DNA of 50,563 bases from Dehalococcoidales bacterium (lineage in GTDB: Bacteria; Chloroflexota; Dehalococcoidia; Dehalococcoidales; Fen-1064): the NCBI GenBank assembly GCA_020342155.1, contig CP070842.1, positions 2,024,823 to 2,075,385 on the forward strand, read 5' to 3'. The position numbers were made by a program, and so were the translations under genes. The number at the start of each line of letters is the position of its first letter. Position 1 is the first letter of the stretch. Below are positions 25,576 through 33,483 of this stretch, in pieces. The notes under the pieces are model-generated. The model did no database searches and had not been told where the DNA came from. It worked only from the letters and a program-made list of their open reading frames with translations.

Positions 25576-27234
25576 CTAGACCTTCATCATAAAAGGAAGG
25601 ACCATGGGGCGGCGTTTTGTCTGCTCATAGTAAAACTTGTTCAGTGTATCCCTTACTTTGGCGTTGACGAAGCTCCATTGCGTTGAGCGGTCACCACCAC
25701 GGTCAAGAACACGGGCGACCAGGTCACGGCTCTCGTCCAGCATCTTCCTGGCTTCCCTAGTATCGACAAAACCACGCGATACAATATCAGGGCGGCCCAG
25801 TAGCTTACCCGTCTGCCGGTTGACAGCAATGATTACCACCACGATTCCGTCTCGTGAGAGCATCTTCCGGTCACGGAGCACAACAGTACCGATATCGCCG
25901 ACACTCAAACCATCAACATAGACATTGCTCGAGGTAACCCGGCCGGCTAGCTTGGCCGCTCCCGTCTCAATCTCAAGGACTTCACCGTCTTCCATGACAA
26001 AGATGCGTTCACGGGGAATGCCTATTGATTCTGCCAGTTTGGCATGTTGGCTGAGGTGTCGGTACTCACCGTGGATAGGAACGAAGTATTTAGGTTTGAC
26101 CACATTCAGCAGCAGTTTCAGTTCTTCCTGACTGCCATGTCCGTGGACATGCACCGGGGCTATTGCACTGTAGACCACGTTAGCCCCTTGCTTCAGCAGG
26201 TTGTCCATTGTCTTGGCAACCAGCGCCTCATTACCCGGGACCGGGGTTGCCGAAATAGCTACCGTATCATCGGGGACTATGTGGACCTGACGATGGTCAC
26301 GATTGGCCATACGGACCAGGGCAGAAGTTGGCTCACCCTGGCTTCCAGTGGTGACAAAGACAATCTTGTCATGAGGTATTCGCTTGATTTCATCGATTCG
26401 ACCCAGGATACCATCTGAGGCATGGAGATAACCCAGCTCCAGTGCCATCTGGACGATAGCACTCATATTGCGTCCGATGACGAAGACCCGACGCTCGTAT
26501 CTGGCAGCTGAATCAATCACCTGCTGAATTCGGGACACCAGTGATGAGAAGGTGGTGATGATTACTCTTCCCGGCGCTTCTGCCATAATGCGGTCCAGGG
26601 CTTCCCCGACCACCCTTTCCGATGGTGTATAGCCCGGTAGCTCTGCGTAGGTGGAGTCGGAGAGAAGTAGTAGTACTCCTTCACTGCCCAGTCGTGCCAG
26701 TCGGGACAGGTCAGTGGGCGCACCATTTACCGGGGTATGGTCTAGCTTGAAATCGCCACTGTGGACTATTATGCCGATAGGCGTTTTAATGATGAGACCA
26801 GTGGCATCCGGAATGCTATGGCAGACCGGGAAGAATTCTACCTGAAACCTTCCCAGTATTACTGTCTCTCCAGGTGATATCACCCTGAGGTCAGCCCCAG
26901 TGAGTGCCTTCCGCTCCTTGAGTTTGACTGATATCAGGCCATTAGTAAGCTTGGTGGAGTAGACAGGTACACCAAGCTGTGGTAGAACATAGGGGAGGGC
27001 GCCAATGTGGTCCTCGTGACCATGGGTGACCAATATCCCTTTTATTTTGTCTCGCCTCTCCAGGAGATAGCTGATATCGGGAATTACCAGGTCGACACCC
27101 AGCATTTCTTCTTCGGGGAACATCAGGCCGGCATCGATGACGATAATGTCACCTTCATACTCGATGACCATCATATTCTTACCGATTTCACTCAGCCCGC
27201 CGAGGGGGATTATTCTTAGTTTCGGTTTGGCCAT
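25576..27234 (-). CDS. rnj: Ribonuclease J
   Basis: 552 aa metallo-beta-lactamase/beta-CASP RNase with 5'-to-3' exo- and endonuclease activity in mRNA decay and rRNA processing. Metal motif HGHEDH at residues 71-76, then the beta-CASP block with SDSTYAELPGYT, and ITTFSSLVSRIQQV. HVHGHGSQEELKLLL holds a later ligand. The ATG at 27234 is preferred over a TTG 15 bases upstream because GAGG precedes it and MAKPKLRIIPLGG is the family N-terminus. It starts 4 bp after the glycosylase stop, so the two are coupled. Confidence 0.95.
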   Translation of the reverse strand: MAKPKLRIIPLGGLSEIGKNMMVIEYEGDIIVIDAGLMFPEEEMLGVDLVIPDISYLLERRDKIKGILVTHGHEDHIGALPYVLPQLGVPVYSTKLTNGLISVKLKERKALTGADLRVISPGETVILGRFQVEFFPVCHSIPDATGLIIKTPIGIIVHSGDFKLDHTPVNGAPTDLSRLARLGSEGVLLLLSDSTYAELPGYTPSERVVGEALDRIMAEAPGRVIITTFSSLVSRIQQVIDSAARYERRVFVIGRNMSAIVQMALELGYLHASDGILGRIDEIKRIPHDKIVFVTTGSQGEPTSALVRMANRDHRQVHIVPDDTVAISATPVPGNEALVAKTMDNLLKQGANVVYSAIAPVHVHGHGSQEELKLLLNVVKPKYFVPIHGEYRHLSQHAKLAESIGIPRERIFVMEDGEVLEIETGAAKLAGRVTSSNVYVDGLSVGDIGTVVLRDRKMLSRDGIVVVIIAVNRQTGKLLGRPDIVSRGFVDTREARKMLDESRDLVARVLDRGGDRSTQWSFVNAKVRDTLNKFYYEQTKRRPMVLPFMMKV

Positions 27235-27238
27235 AATA

Positions 27239-27841
27239 CTAGACCTCAAACATGTCGAGCTGCTTCGGTTGTGGTTTGGCTTCTGGCATATCAGGGGTTT
27301 TTGTCAGGAGTAACGGAATCTTGTGTATATCCTCTTCGATGGTGCGGCGCAGGCTCTGCTGGTGCAGGGCAGCCGCTGGATGGTACATAGCGAAGCAGAC
27401 GGTGTCGTTCCATTTTTGGGCGGTACCATGAATCTTGCTGATAGTTTTTCCCGGAAAGAACTTTGCCATCGAGTAGCGGCCCAAAGTGACAATTATCTTG
27501 GGACGGATTATCTCAATCTGGCGTTCTAGCCACCTGTCGCAGTTATTTATCTCAGTAGGCAAAGGGTCGCGGTTACCTGGCGGACGGCATTTTATTACGT
27601 TAGCGATGTAAACTTGACTGCGGTTCAGATTGATGGAGGCCAGCAGCTCGTCTAGGTACTTGCCCGCCGGCCCGACAAAGGGGCGCCCCTGCTGGTCCTC
27701 GTGCCAACCCGGCCCTTCGCCGATGAATAATATCTCGGCGCCCTCTGCTCCTTCGCCGGGGACAGCATTAGTCCGGGTTTTGGCAATCTCGCATAAGTGG
27801 CAGCGAGTAATTTCCTCGTTGAGCTCAGTCAATGCTGACAT
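27239..27841 (-). CDS. Uracil-DNA glycosylase, Fe-S type (family 4-like)
   Basis: 200 aa. Four cysteines at positions 14, 17, 85 and 101 match the 4Fe-4S site of family 4/5 UDGs. The active-site motif GEGPGWHEDQQGRPFVG (41-57) and the C-terminal MYHPAAAL (152-159) are clear; Glu47 rather than Asn in the first motif fits family 4. It removes uracil from deaminated DNA. Start chosen at the ATG at 27841 because an ATG farther upstream lies inside the -10 of the promoter at 27873-27901. First gene of the udg-rnj-ftsK run. Confidence 0.92.
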   Translation of the reverse strand: MSALTELNEEITRCHLCEIAKTRTNAVPGEGAEGAEILFIGEGPGWHEDQQGRPFVGPAGKYLDELLASINLNRSQVYIANVIKCRPPGNRDPLPTEINNCDRWLERQIEIIRPKIIVTLGRYSMAKFFPGKTISKIHGTAQKWNDTVCFAMYHPAAALHQQSLRRTIEEDIHKIPLLLTKTPDMPEAKPQPKQLDMFEV

Positions 27842-27872
27842 TGGTCTGGTTAGGCGACATAAATTCTTGACA

Positions 27873-27901
27873 ATCATAGCATGGCCACTCGTGCAAGTCA
27901 A
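27873..27901 (-). promoter_or_regulatory. Promoter of the udg-rnj-ftsK operon
   Basis: On the minus strand: -35 TTGACT, 17 bp spacer, extended -10 TGC-TATGAT. Start predicted near 27866, giving about a 25 nt leader. It rules out translation starts upstream of 27866. Confidence 0.75.
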
Positions 27902-27969
27902 TCTGCCCGGTACCTAGCAGGGCTTTACCAGAGTGATAAATGACAGTGAACGGAAAGTCCTTTTCTTTG

Positions 27970-27998
27970 TTGACACCAATATGGTACCGTTGTAGACT
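27970..27998 (+). promoter_or_regulatory. Promoter of glyA
   Basis: -35 TTGACA, 17 bp spacer, -10 TAGACT; predicted start near 28005, so the leader is only about 10 nt and contains GGGGAGG at or just after the start. It diverges from the udg promoter about 70 bp away. Confidence 0.55.
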
Positions 27999-28014
27999 TC
28001 ATTGGGGAGGAAAA

Positions 28015-29256
28015 ATGAGCCTAAGAAACATTGATCCGGATACCAGTCGTATCATTGAGCTGGAGAAGAAGCGACAGACGGAAACAATTAGCTTGATTGC
28101 TTCCGAGAACCATGCCAGTGCAGCGGTGCTGGAGGCGCAGGGTAGCGTCTTCACTGACAAATACGCTGAGGGCTATCCCGGCCAACGCTACTACGGTGGC
28201 TGTGAGGACGTAGACCTGCTGGAAGACCTGGCCGTTGAGCGAGCCAAAGAGTTGTTTCAAGCTGAGCATGCTAATGTCCAGCCACACGCCGGGGCTCAGG
28301 CCAACATGGCTGCCTATTTTGCCCTGCTCGAGCATGGCGATACCGCTATGGGTATGAAGCTGGATCACGGGGGGCACCTCACACATGGTGAGAAAGTGAG
28401 TTTCTCGGGCAGGTTATACAACTTCATTAAGTACGGCGTAGACCGGGAAACGGAGAGGATTGACTATCAGGAGATAGAACAACTGGCACTCAAGCACCAT
28501 CCCAGATTGATTGTTGCCGGAGCCAGTGCCTATCCGCGGATAATTGACTTTGAACGCCTGCGTAGCATTGCTGACACAGTCGACGCTAGGCTATTGATAG
28601 ATATAGCCCACATCGCCGGTCTGGTGGCTGTAGGACTTCATCCCAGTCCGGTACCGTATGCCGATGTCATCACCTCCACTACCCATAAGACACTACGCGG
28701 TCCACGGAGTGGGATCATTCTTTGTCGTAAAGAGCTGGCATCGGCGATAGATGCCGCCGTTTTTCCCCAGATGCAAGGTGGCCCCCTGGTGCATGCCATC
28801 GCTGCTAAAGCGGTCTGCTTCCACGAAGCCATGCAGCCTGATTTCGAGGATTATCAACGGGCAACTCTGGAGAATGCCTCTGTTCTCGCCAGTGAACTCC
28901 AGCGACTGGGGCTGCGTCTAATCTCCGGCGGGACAGACAATCATCTGGTATTGGTAGACCTGACAGCCATGAATGTTACTGGCTTGCAGGCGGAGGTTGC
29001 TTTGGAGAAGGCTGGTATTGTCACCAATCGGGATCCTATCCCCTTTGATAAACGCCCACGCAGGGTAACCAGCGGCATCAGGTTGGGTACGCCGGCGGCA
29101 ACTACGCGTGGTCTCGGCAAAGAGGAGGTGAAGCGGCTGGCAGCGTTGATTATACGGGTCGTTACCAACATTGATGATGTTAATGTGGCCAGAGAAGTGA
29201 GGGAGGAAGTACGTCAGATATGTGCCAGTTTCCCGGTACCGGGTATTATTGATTGA
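28015..29256 (+). CDS. glyA: Serine hydroxymethyltransferase
   Basis: 413 aa PLP enzyme interconverting serine + THF and glycine + methylene-THF. ATG at 28015 follows GGGGAGG; upstream in-frame codons are not family-like. Substrate-binding SLIASENHAS at 27-36, YAEGYPGQRYYGG at 50-62, and the PLP lysine Lys225 in TTHKTLRGPRSG. The enzyme feeds methylene-THF to the FolD reaction, so it complements the folD/fhs locus at the left of the window. Complete and conventional. Terminator follows. Confidence 0.97.
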   Translation: MSLRNIDPDTSRIIELEKKRQTETISLIASENHASAAVLEAQGSVFTDKYAEGYPGQRYYGGCEDVDLLEDLAVERAKELFQAEHANVQPHAGAQANMAAYFALLEHGDTAMGMKLDHGGHLTHGEKVSFSGRLYNFIKYGVDRETERIDYQEIEQLALKHHPRLIVAGASAYPRIIDFERLRSIADTVDARLLIDIAHIAGLVAVGLHPSPVPYADVITSTTHKTLRGPRSGIILCRKELASAIDAAVFPQMQGGPLVHAIAAKAVCFHEAMQPDFEDYQRATLENASVLASELQRLGLRLISGGTDNHLVLVDLTAMNVTGLQAEVALEKAGIVTNRDPIPFDKRPRRVTSGIRLGTPAATTRGLGKEEVKRLAALIIRVVTNIDDVNVAREVREEVRQICASFPVPGIID

Positions 29257-29272
29257 TATTGCTGGATGGTAT

Positions 29273-29304
29273 GCCCCCTCCCTTTATAAGGAGGGGGGCT
29301 TTTT
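29273..29304 (+). terminator. Rho-independent terminator after glyA
   Basis: Strong G+C stem (GCCCCCTCC with GGAGGGGGGC, one bulge) around TTTATAA, then TTTTTCATTTT. It lies between the convergent glyA and thiolase genes. Confidence 0.8.
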
Positions 29305-29332
29305 CATTTTACGTTGATTTCAGAAGGTATTA

Positions 29333-30592
29333 CTAAGCGTAGTTCTCTCGTTGGAAGATGGTGGCCATTCCCTGTCCACCGCCAACGCATAAGGTTGCCA
29401 GGCCCCACTCAAGGTTGCGACGGACCATCTCGTGGGCGATGACGGCGGCCTGTCTCGTACCTGTCATCCCTAGAGGATGGCCGATGGCAATAGCGCCACC
29501 CTTGGGATTGAGTTTTTCCACCTCTTTGTCAGTGAAACCCAGCTCACGCATGCTGTAGACCACCTGACAGGCAAAGGCTTCATTGATTTCGATGATATCG
29601 AAGTCAGAAATCTTCATGCCCGTCCTCTTCAGAATTTTCTGGGTGGAGGGAACCGGGCCGATGCCCATAACCGTCGGGTCGACACCAATTGCTACCGCAT
29701 GTCGGAAGGTGCACATCGGTTTATAGCCGAGTTCTTTGGCTTTTTCCTTGGACATGAATAATATTGCTCCGGCACCATCGCTCCTGGGGCAGGAGTTGGC
29801 GGCGGTGACCAGGCCACCTTCGCGGTAGGCGGGTGGTACTGCAGCGATTCTCTCCAGTGACGTCCCTCGCCGGGGGCACTGGTCGATATCGATGACCTCG
29901 GTTGAGCCGTCCTCGTAGTTAATGGTGATGGGGACAATCTCGTCTTTGAAAAGCCCGGCATCCTGGGCGGCAAGAGCCTTCTCGTGGCTGGTCAGGGCGA
30001 AGGCATCCGAGTCCTCTTTGGTGATGCCGTAGCGCATCGAGAGTTCCTCGGCTGTTCGGCCCATGTCGTAAATCCACATCGGCACATCTGGGGGCAGGAA
30101 TGCTGGCAGGAGATTGGCCTTTTTCCAGTCTGGGGGATATTCTCCCTCATCCTGCCCGCCGAGGAGTCGTGATAAATCCCCGCCTCCACCAGCACCACGC
30201 TGGCCTACTTGTGAAGGTGGTACCGGTCCGCGGCGGTCCATTGTTTCTAATCCTCCAGCGATGATGATATCGGCGTCATCATTGATAATGTAGTGGGCGG
30301 CAACGGCAATGGCATTTGAGGACGAAGCACACTGGCGGGCGGTGTCACTACCAGCGACCGATTGCGGTAGTCCGGCAATCATCACGGTATTCCGTGTCAT
30401 GGCGTTACCAATGGTAGCCGCCGAGCCGATAATAACTTCGTCAATCAGGTTCGGGTCCAGCTTGTTTCTCTCTATTATCGTGTTAAGTACTGGAACCATC
30501 AGGTCGTTGGGGCCAATAGCCCGGTAGACCCCGCGGTCTCCTGCCCGGCCGATTGCCGACCGGCATGCGTCTACTATAACGGCTTCTTTCAT
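29333..30592 (-). CDS. Thiolase family protein (acetyl-CoA acyltransferase-like)
   Basis: 419 aa. The nucleophilic Cys is in ARQCASSSNA (Cys88), with the other catalytic elements NEAFACQ, AIGHPLGMTG (His) and CVGGGQG (second Cys) all present, so it looks active. Thiolases cleave 3-ketoacyl-CoA or condense acetyl-CoA; direction and chain length are not decided by sequence. ATG at 30592 follows AAGGAGA at ideal spacing. It is a different branch from the thiolase at 47500-48789. Own promoter upstream. Confidence 0.92.
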   Translation of the reverse strand: MKEAVIVDACRSAIGRAGDRGVYRAIGPNDLMVPVLNTIIERNKLDPNLIDEVIIGSAATIGNAMTRNTVMIAGLPQSVAGSDTARQCASSSNAIAVAAHYIINDDADIIIAGGLETMDRRGPVPPSQVGQRGAGGGGDLSRLLGGQDEGEYPPDWKKANLLPAFLPPDVPMWIYDMGRTAEELSMRYGITKEDSDAFALTSHEKALAAQDAGLFKDEIVPITINYEDGSTEVIDIDQCPRRGTSLERIAAVPPAYREGGLVTAANSCPRSDGAGAILFMSKEKAKELGYKPMCTFRHAVAIGVDPTVMGIGPVPSTQKILKRTGMKISDFDIIEINEAFACQVVYSMRELGFTDKEVEKLNPKGGAIAIGHPLGMTGTRQAAVIAHEMVRRNLEWGLATLCVGGGQGMATIFQRENYA

Positions 30593-30645
30593 AGTCTCTC
30601 CTTCCATGAATTATGATTGCATGTAAGACTGATTAACCAAATTCG

Positions 30646-30675
30646 ACTATAGCATATCTGTCTTCGTTTCAGCAA
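30646..30675 (-). promoter_or_regulatory. Promoter of the 29.3 kb thiolase gene
   Basis: On the minus strand: -35 TTGCTG, 18 bp spacer, extended -10 TGC-TATAGT. Leader of about 45-50 nt. Confidence 0.6.
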
Positions 30676-30863
30676 GCTAGAAGGATGCCAAGTATTGGAG
30701 TGAGTGTGAGTGCCGATGATATGGTATGTAATGGTTACCGGTCAGAGGATTGACAGGTGCTGCTGAGCAAAGTAGATTACTATACAAAAGGAAGATGGCA
30801 TCACGCCGTTTTTGCTCGATTTTCAGGGACTGGAATCAGGGGAAACTCGGAGTAGCTGGATAC

Positions 30864-32192
30864 ATGATAGATAAGGTCAAGACTAAACGGTTCCCGAAGG
30901 TGTTCTTTGGTTGGTGGACAGTCATAACGGGTGGTTTTCTGGCTCTATGGAGTGAAGGTTACTTCAGCTATGGTTTTTCCGCTCTGTTCAAACCAATTGC
31001 CTCAGAATTAGGTTTCAATAGAACAGTTACATCTGTGGCGACAAGTATTGTCAGGCTTGAAGGAGCATTTGAGGCACCACTGACAGGGTGGATAATAGAT
31101 AGGTTTGGTCCAAGGCTGGTTGTCATGTTCGGTGTCGTGGCCATGAGTCTGGGCCTGGGTTTAATGTATTTTGTTAATTCACTGTGGGCTTTCTATGTGG
31201 TCTGGGGTGTGCTTTTTGGCACAGGGTATATCGTTGCTGTACACCTACCAATGGATACGGCGATATCCAACTGGTTCGTAAAGAAGAGGGGGATAGCTCT
31301 GGGTGTCAGGATGGTATTTTCCGGGCTTTCTGGAGTACTGGTATTGCCACTAATCGCGTGGTTGATAATCGCGTCCGACTGGCGAATGACATGCGTCATT
31401 GGTGGCATTGTTATGGGTGTTGTTGGTCTGCCAATGACATGGTTCTTTCTTAGACCACACCGGCCTGAGTATTACGGACTGTTGCCCGATGGTATGAAAA
31501 TCACAGAAGACCAAATAAAAACAGACCAGATAATAGACCGAGGTATTGAGTATGCCGCTGAAGTTCAAGAAATTGAGTTTACGTTAAGACAGGCGATGAA
31601 AACTTCAGCTTATTGGCTTCTACTGATTACTAATGGTATCCATTCGCTGGCTGCTTCAGCCATCAACGTACACTGCATTCCACTTTTAACCGATTTAGGT
31701 ATTGACCCACTAGATTCTGCTGGAATGATGGTGGTTATGGTAGCGGTCAGCATTCCCCCAAGACCTATTATTGGATTACTGGCGGACCGTATTAGCAGAA
31801 ACCGGGTGCGCTTTTTGATTAGTGGAGCCCTTTTTTTACAGGGCGTGGGATTATCCGTCTTTGTGCTCAATCAATCTACAACTATGATTTATATCTGGTT
31901 TATCTTGTACGGGATGGGAATGGGGGCAGCTTGGACAATTGCCTCTCCCGTCAGGGCGCGATACTTTGGCCGGAAGGCTTTTGGTTCCATCACAGGCTCG
32001 TCAATGCTGTTCTTAACACCAGTCGGAATGGCTGCTCCAATTTACCTCGGCTGGGTACATGATACCACTGACAGTTATATGCAGGGTCTTACCGTAATCA
32101 CTGTGCTCATTGCTATTGCAGCAGTTGCTGCCTGTTTCATAGTACCACCAAAACCGCCAACATCCGTTACAGACATCCGTAAGATTGTATGA
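30864..32192 (+). CDS. MFS transporter, monocarboxylate/oxalate-formate type
   Basis: 442 aa with about twelve TM segments in two halves. RFPKVFFGWWTVITGG, the start of TM1, and the loop DRFGPRLVVMFG between TM2 and TM3 match the MCT/OFA group of the major facilitator superfamily; the matching loop in the second half is LADRISRNRVRFLI. Substrates of relatives are carboxylates such as oxalate, formate, pyruvate or aromatic acids. Start set at the ATG at 30864 because earlier in-frame codons are not hydrophobic or family-like. Between two acyl-CoA genes, uptake of an organic acid is a reasonable inference. Confidence 0.82.
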   Translation: MIDKVKTKRFPKVFFGWWTVITGGFLALWSEGYFSYGFSALFKPIASELGFNRTVTSVATSIVRLEGAFEAPLTGWIIDRFGPRLVVMFGVVAMSLGLGLMYFVNSLWAFYVVWGVLFGTGYIVAVHLPMDTAISNWFVKKRGIALGVRMVFSGLSGVLVLPLIAWLIIASDWRMTCVIGGIVMGVVGLPMTWFFLRPHRPEYYGLLPDGMKITEDQIKTDQIIDRGIEYAAEVQEIEFTLRQAMKTSAYWLLLITNGIHSLAASAINVHCIPLLTDLGIDPLDSAGMMVVMVAVSIPPRPIIGLLADRISRNRVRFLISGALFLQGVGLSVFVLNQSTTMIYIWFILYGMGMGAAWTIASPVRARYFGRKAFGSITGSSMLFLTPVGMAAPIYLGWVHDTTDSYMQGLTVITVLIAIAAVAACFIVPPKPPTSVTDIRKIV

Positions 32193-32266
32193 GGTTATCC
32201 GAGCTGCATTTCGTTAAATTAAGTACTAAACACCTCGGAATAGGGGGTGAGGATAGGGTTAGATAG

Positions 32267-32275
32267 TGATATAAT
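32267..32275 (+). promoter_or_regulatory. Extended -10 element before prs
   Basis: TG-A-TATAAT is a perfect extended -10; no good -35, which such promoters can lack. Predicted start near 32282, leader of about 40 nt. Confidence 0.5.
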
Positions 32276-32321
32276 ATAGCTGCTAGTCAAGGTTGTGAAG
32301 CTACTGAGAAAGGAAGCGTGT

Positions 32322-33260
32322 ATGGATGACTTTAAAGTGTTCACCGGGAATGCCCATCCTGCCCTGGCCCGGGCGATTGCCGATTATCTTGGTATGCCGT
32401 TGGGCCGGGCTGAGGTCTTTGAGTTCGCCAACGAGAACATTTTCGTACGGATTCTAGATAATGTTCGCGAGAGGGATACTTTCGTTGTCCAGTCCATTTG
32501 CTCACCGGTCAACAAGAGTCTGGTGGAACTGCTTATCATGATTGATGCCCTCAAGAGGGCATCAGCCAGCCGAATTACCGCAGTGATACCCTATTATGCC
32601 TACGGACGTTCTGACCATAAGGACCAGCCTCGCGTACCGATAACGGGGCGGTTGGTGGCTGACCTGCTTACCACCGCCGGGGCTAACCGTGTGCTCACTA
32701 TGGACCTGCACGCTGCCCAGATTCAGGGCTTCTTCAGCGTACCAGTTGACGAACTAACAGCCCTGACCTTGCTAAGTGACTACTTCAGGAAGAAAGCAAT
32801 TAAAGATCTGGTGGTGGTGGCTACCGATATCGGTATCTCCAAGCGGGCGCGTGATATGGCTGCCAGATTGGACGCACCGCTGGCCATCATTGAGAAGCGC
32901 CGTCTGGGTAACACGGACAAGACCGAAATACTCAATGTCATCGGGGATGTCGAGGGAAGACCGGCTCTCGCCTTTGACGATGAGATTCTTACCGGGGGCT
33001 CTATTCTCAACGCAGTCGATACTGTGCTGAAAAGAGGAGCTACCGAGGCGTATATCTGCTGCACTCATGCCCTATTCACCCCTCCGTGGTCGGATAGAAT
33101 CGTTACCAGCCCGGTAAAAGAGGTCGTCGTCACCGATACGGTGCCAATATCTGATGGTAAAATGCTTGATAAGATTACTGTCTTGCCGATTGCCCCTTTG
33201 CTAGGAGAGGCTATCCACCGTATCCACACCGGAATATCAGTGGGGGCGATGTTTGAGTAG
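32322..33260 (+). CDS. prs: Ribose-phosphate pyrophosphokinase
   Basis: 312 aa from the ATG at 32322, which follows AAAGGAAG. Makes PRPP from ribose 5-phosphate and ATP for nucleotide, His and Trp synthesis. Visible blocks: FTGNAHPALARAIADYLG at the start, YYAYGRSDHKDQPR (the flexible ATP loop region), DLHAAQIQGFF, and the PRPP loop FDDEILTGGSI where most homologues have DDMIDTGGT. That loop difference and some divergence (VVVATDIGISKRA for the usual VVSPDVGG) suggest a divergent branch of the family. Overlaps the next gene by 8 bp. Confidence 0.88.
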   Translation: MDDFKVFTGNAHPALARAIADYLGMPLGRAEVFEFANENIFVRILDNVRERDTFVVQSICSPVNKSLVELLIMIDALKRASASRITAVIPYYAYGRSDHKDQPRVPITGRLVADLLTTAGANRVLTMDLHAAQIQGFFSVPVDELTALTLLSDYFRKKAIKDLVVVATDIGISKRARDMAARLDAPLAIIEKRRLGNTDKTEILNVIGDVEGRPALAFDDEILTGGSILNAVDTVLKRGATEAYICCTHALFTPPWSDRIVTSPVKEVVVTDTVPISDGKMLDKITVLPIAPLLGEAIHRIHTGISVGAMFE

Positions 33261-33483
33261 TAGCGAAGAGATGATAGAGGTGTATCGGGCGGTAGGGGAA
33301 GCGGAAGCGCAGATAATAAAGAGCCTGCTTGAGAGCTATGGTATACCTTCCCTGTTGAAGTCAACTGCAGCACCGTCGGTGCATGCCTTCGCCATAGACG
33401 GCCTTGGTGAGGTCAGGGTTATGGTCTGGCTGTCAACTGCGGATAAAGCCAGGGAGCTAATTAAAGGAAATAGCGATGCCTAA
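33253..33483 (+). CDS. DUF2007-like small protein
   Basis: 76 aa from a TTG at 33253, or 70 aa from the ATG at 33271. EVYRAVGEAEAQIIKSLLESYGIPSLLKS is the ferredoxin-like 'putative signal transducing protein' DUF2007 pattern, ending VWLSTADKARELI. These small cytosolic proteins may bind other proteins; no defined function. Overlaps both prs and secA (secA starts at 33476 within its last codons), so it is firmly part of the prs-secA operon. Confidence 0.75.
   Translation: MSSSEEMIEVYRAVGEAEAQIIKSLLESYGIPSLLKSTAAPSVHAFAIDGLGEVRVMVWLSTADKARELIKGNSDA

Noticed and set aside
27842..27901. Longer N-terminus for the uracil-DNA glycosylase
   Set aside because: The upstream ATG lies inside the -10 of a strong promoter, so it could not be translated from that transcript.
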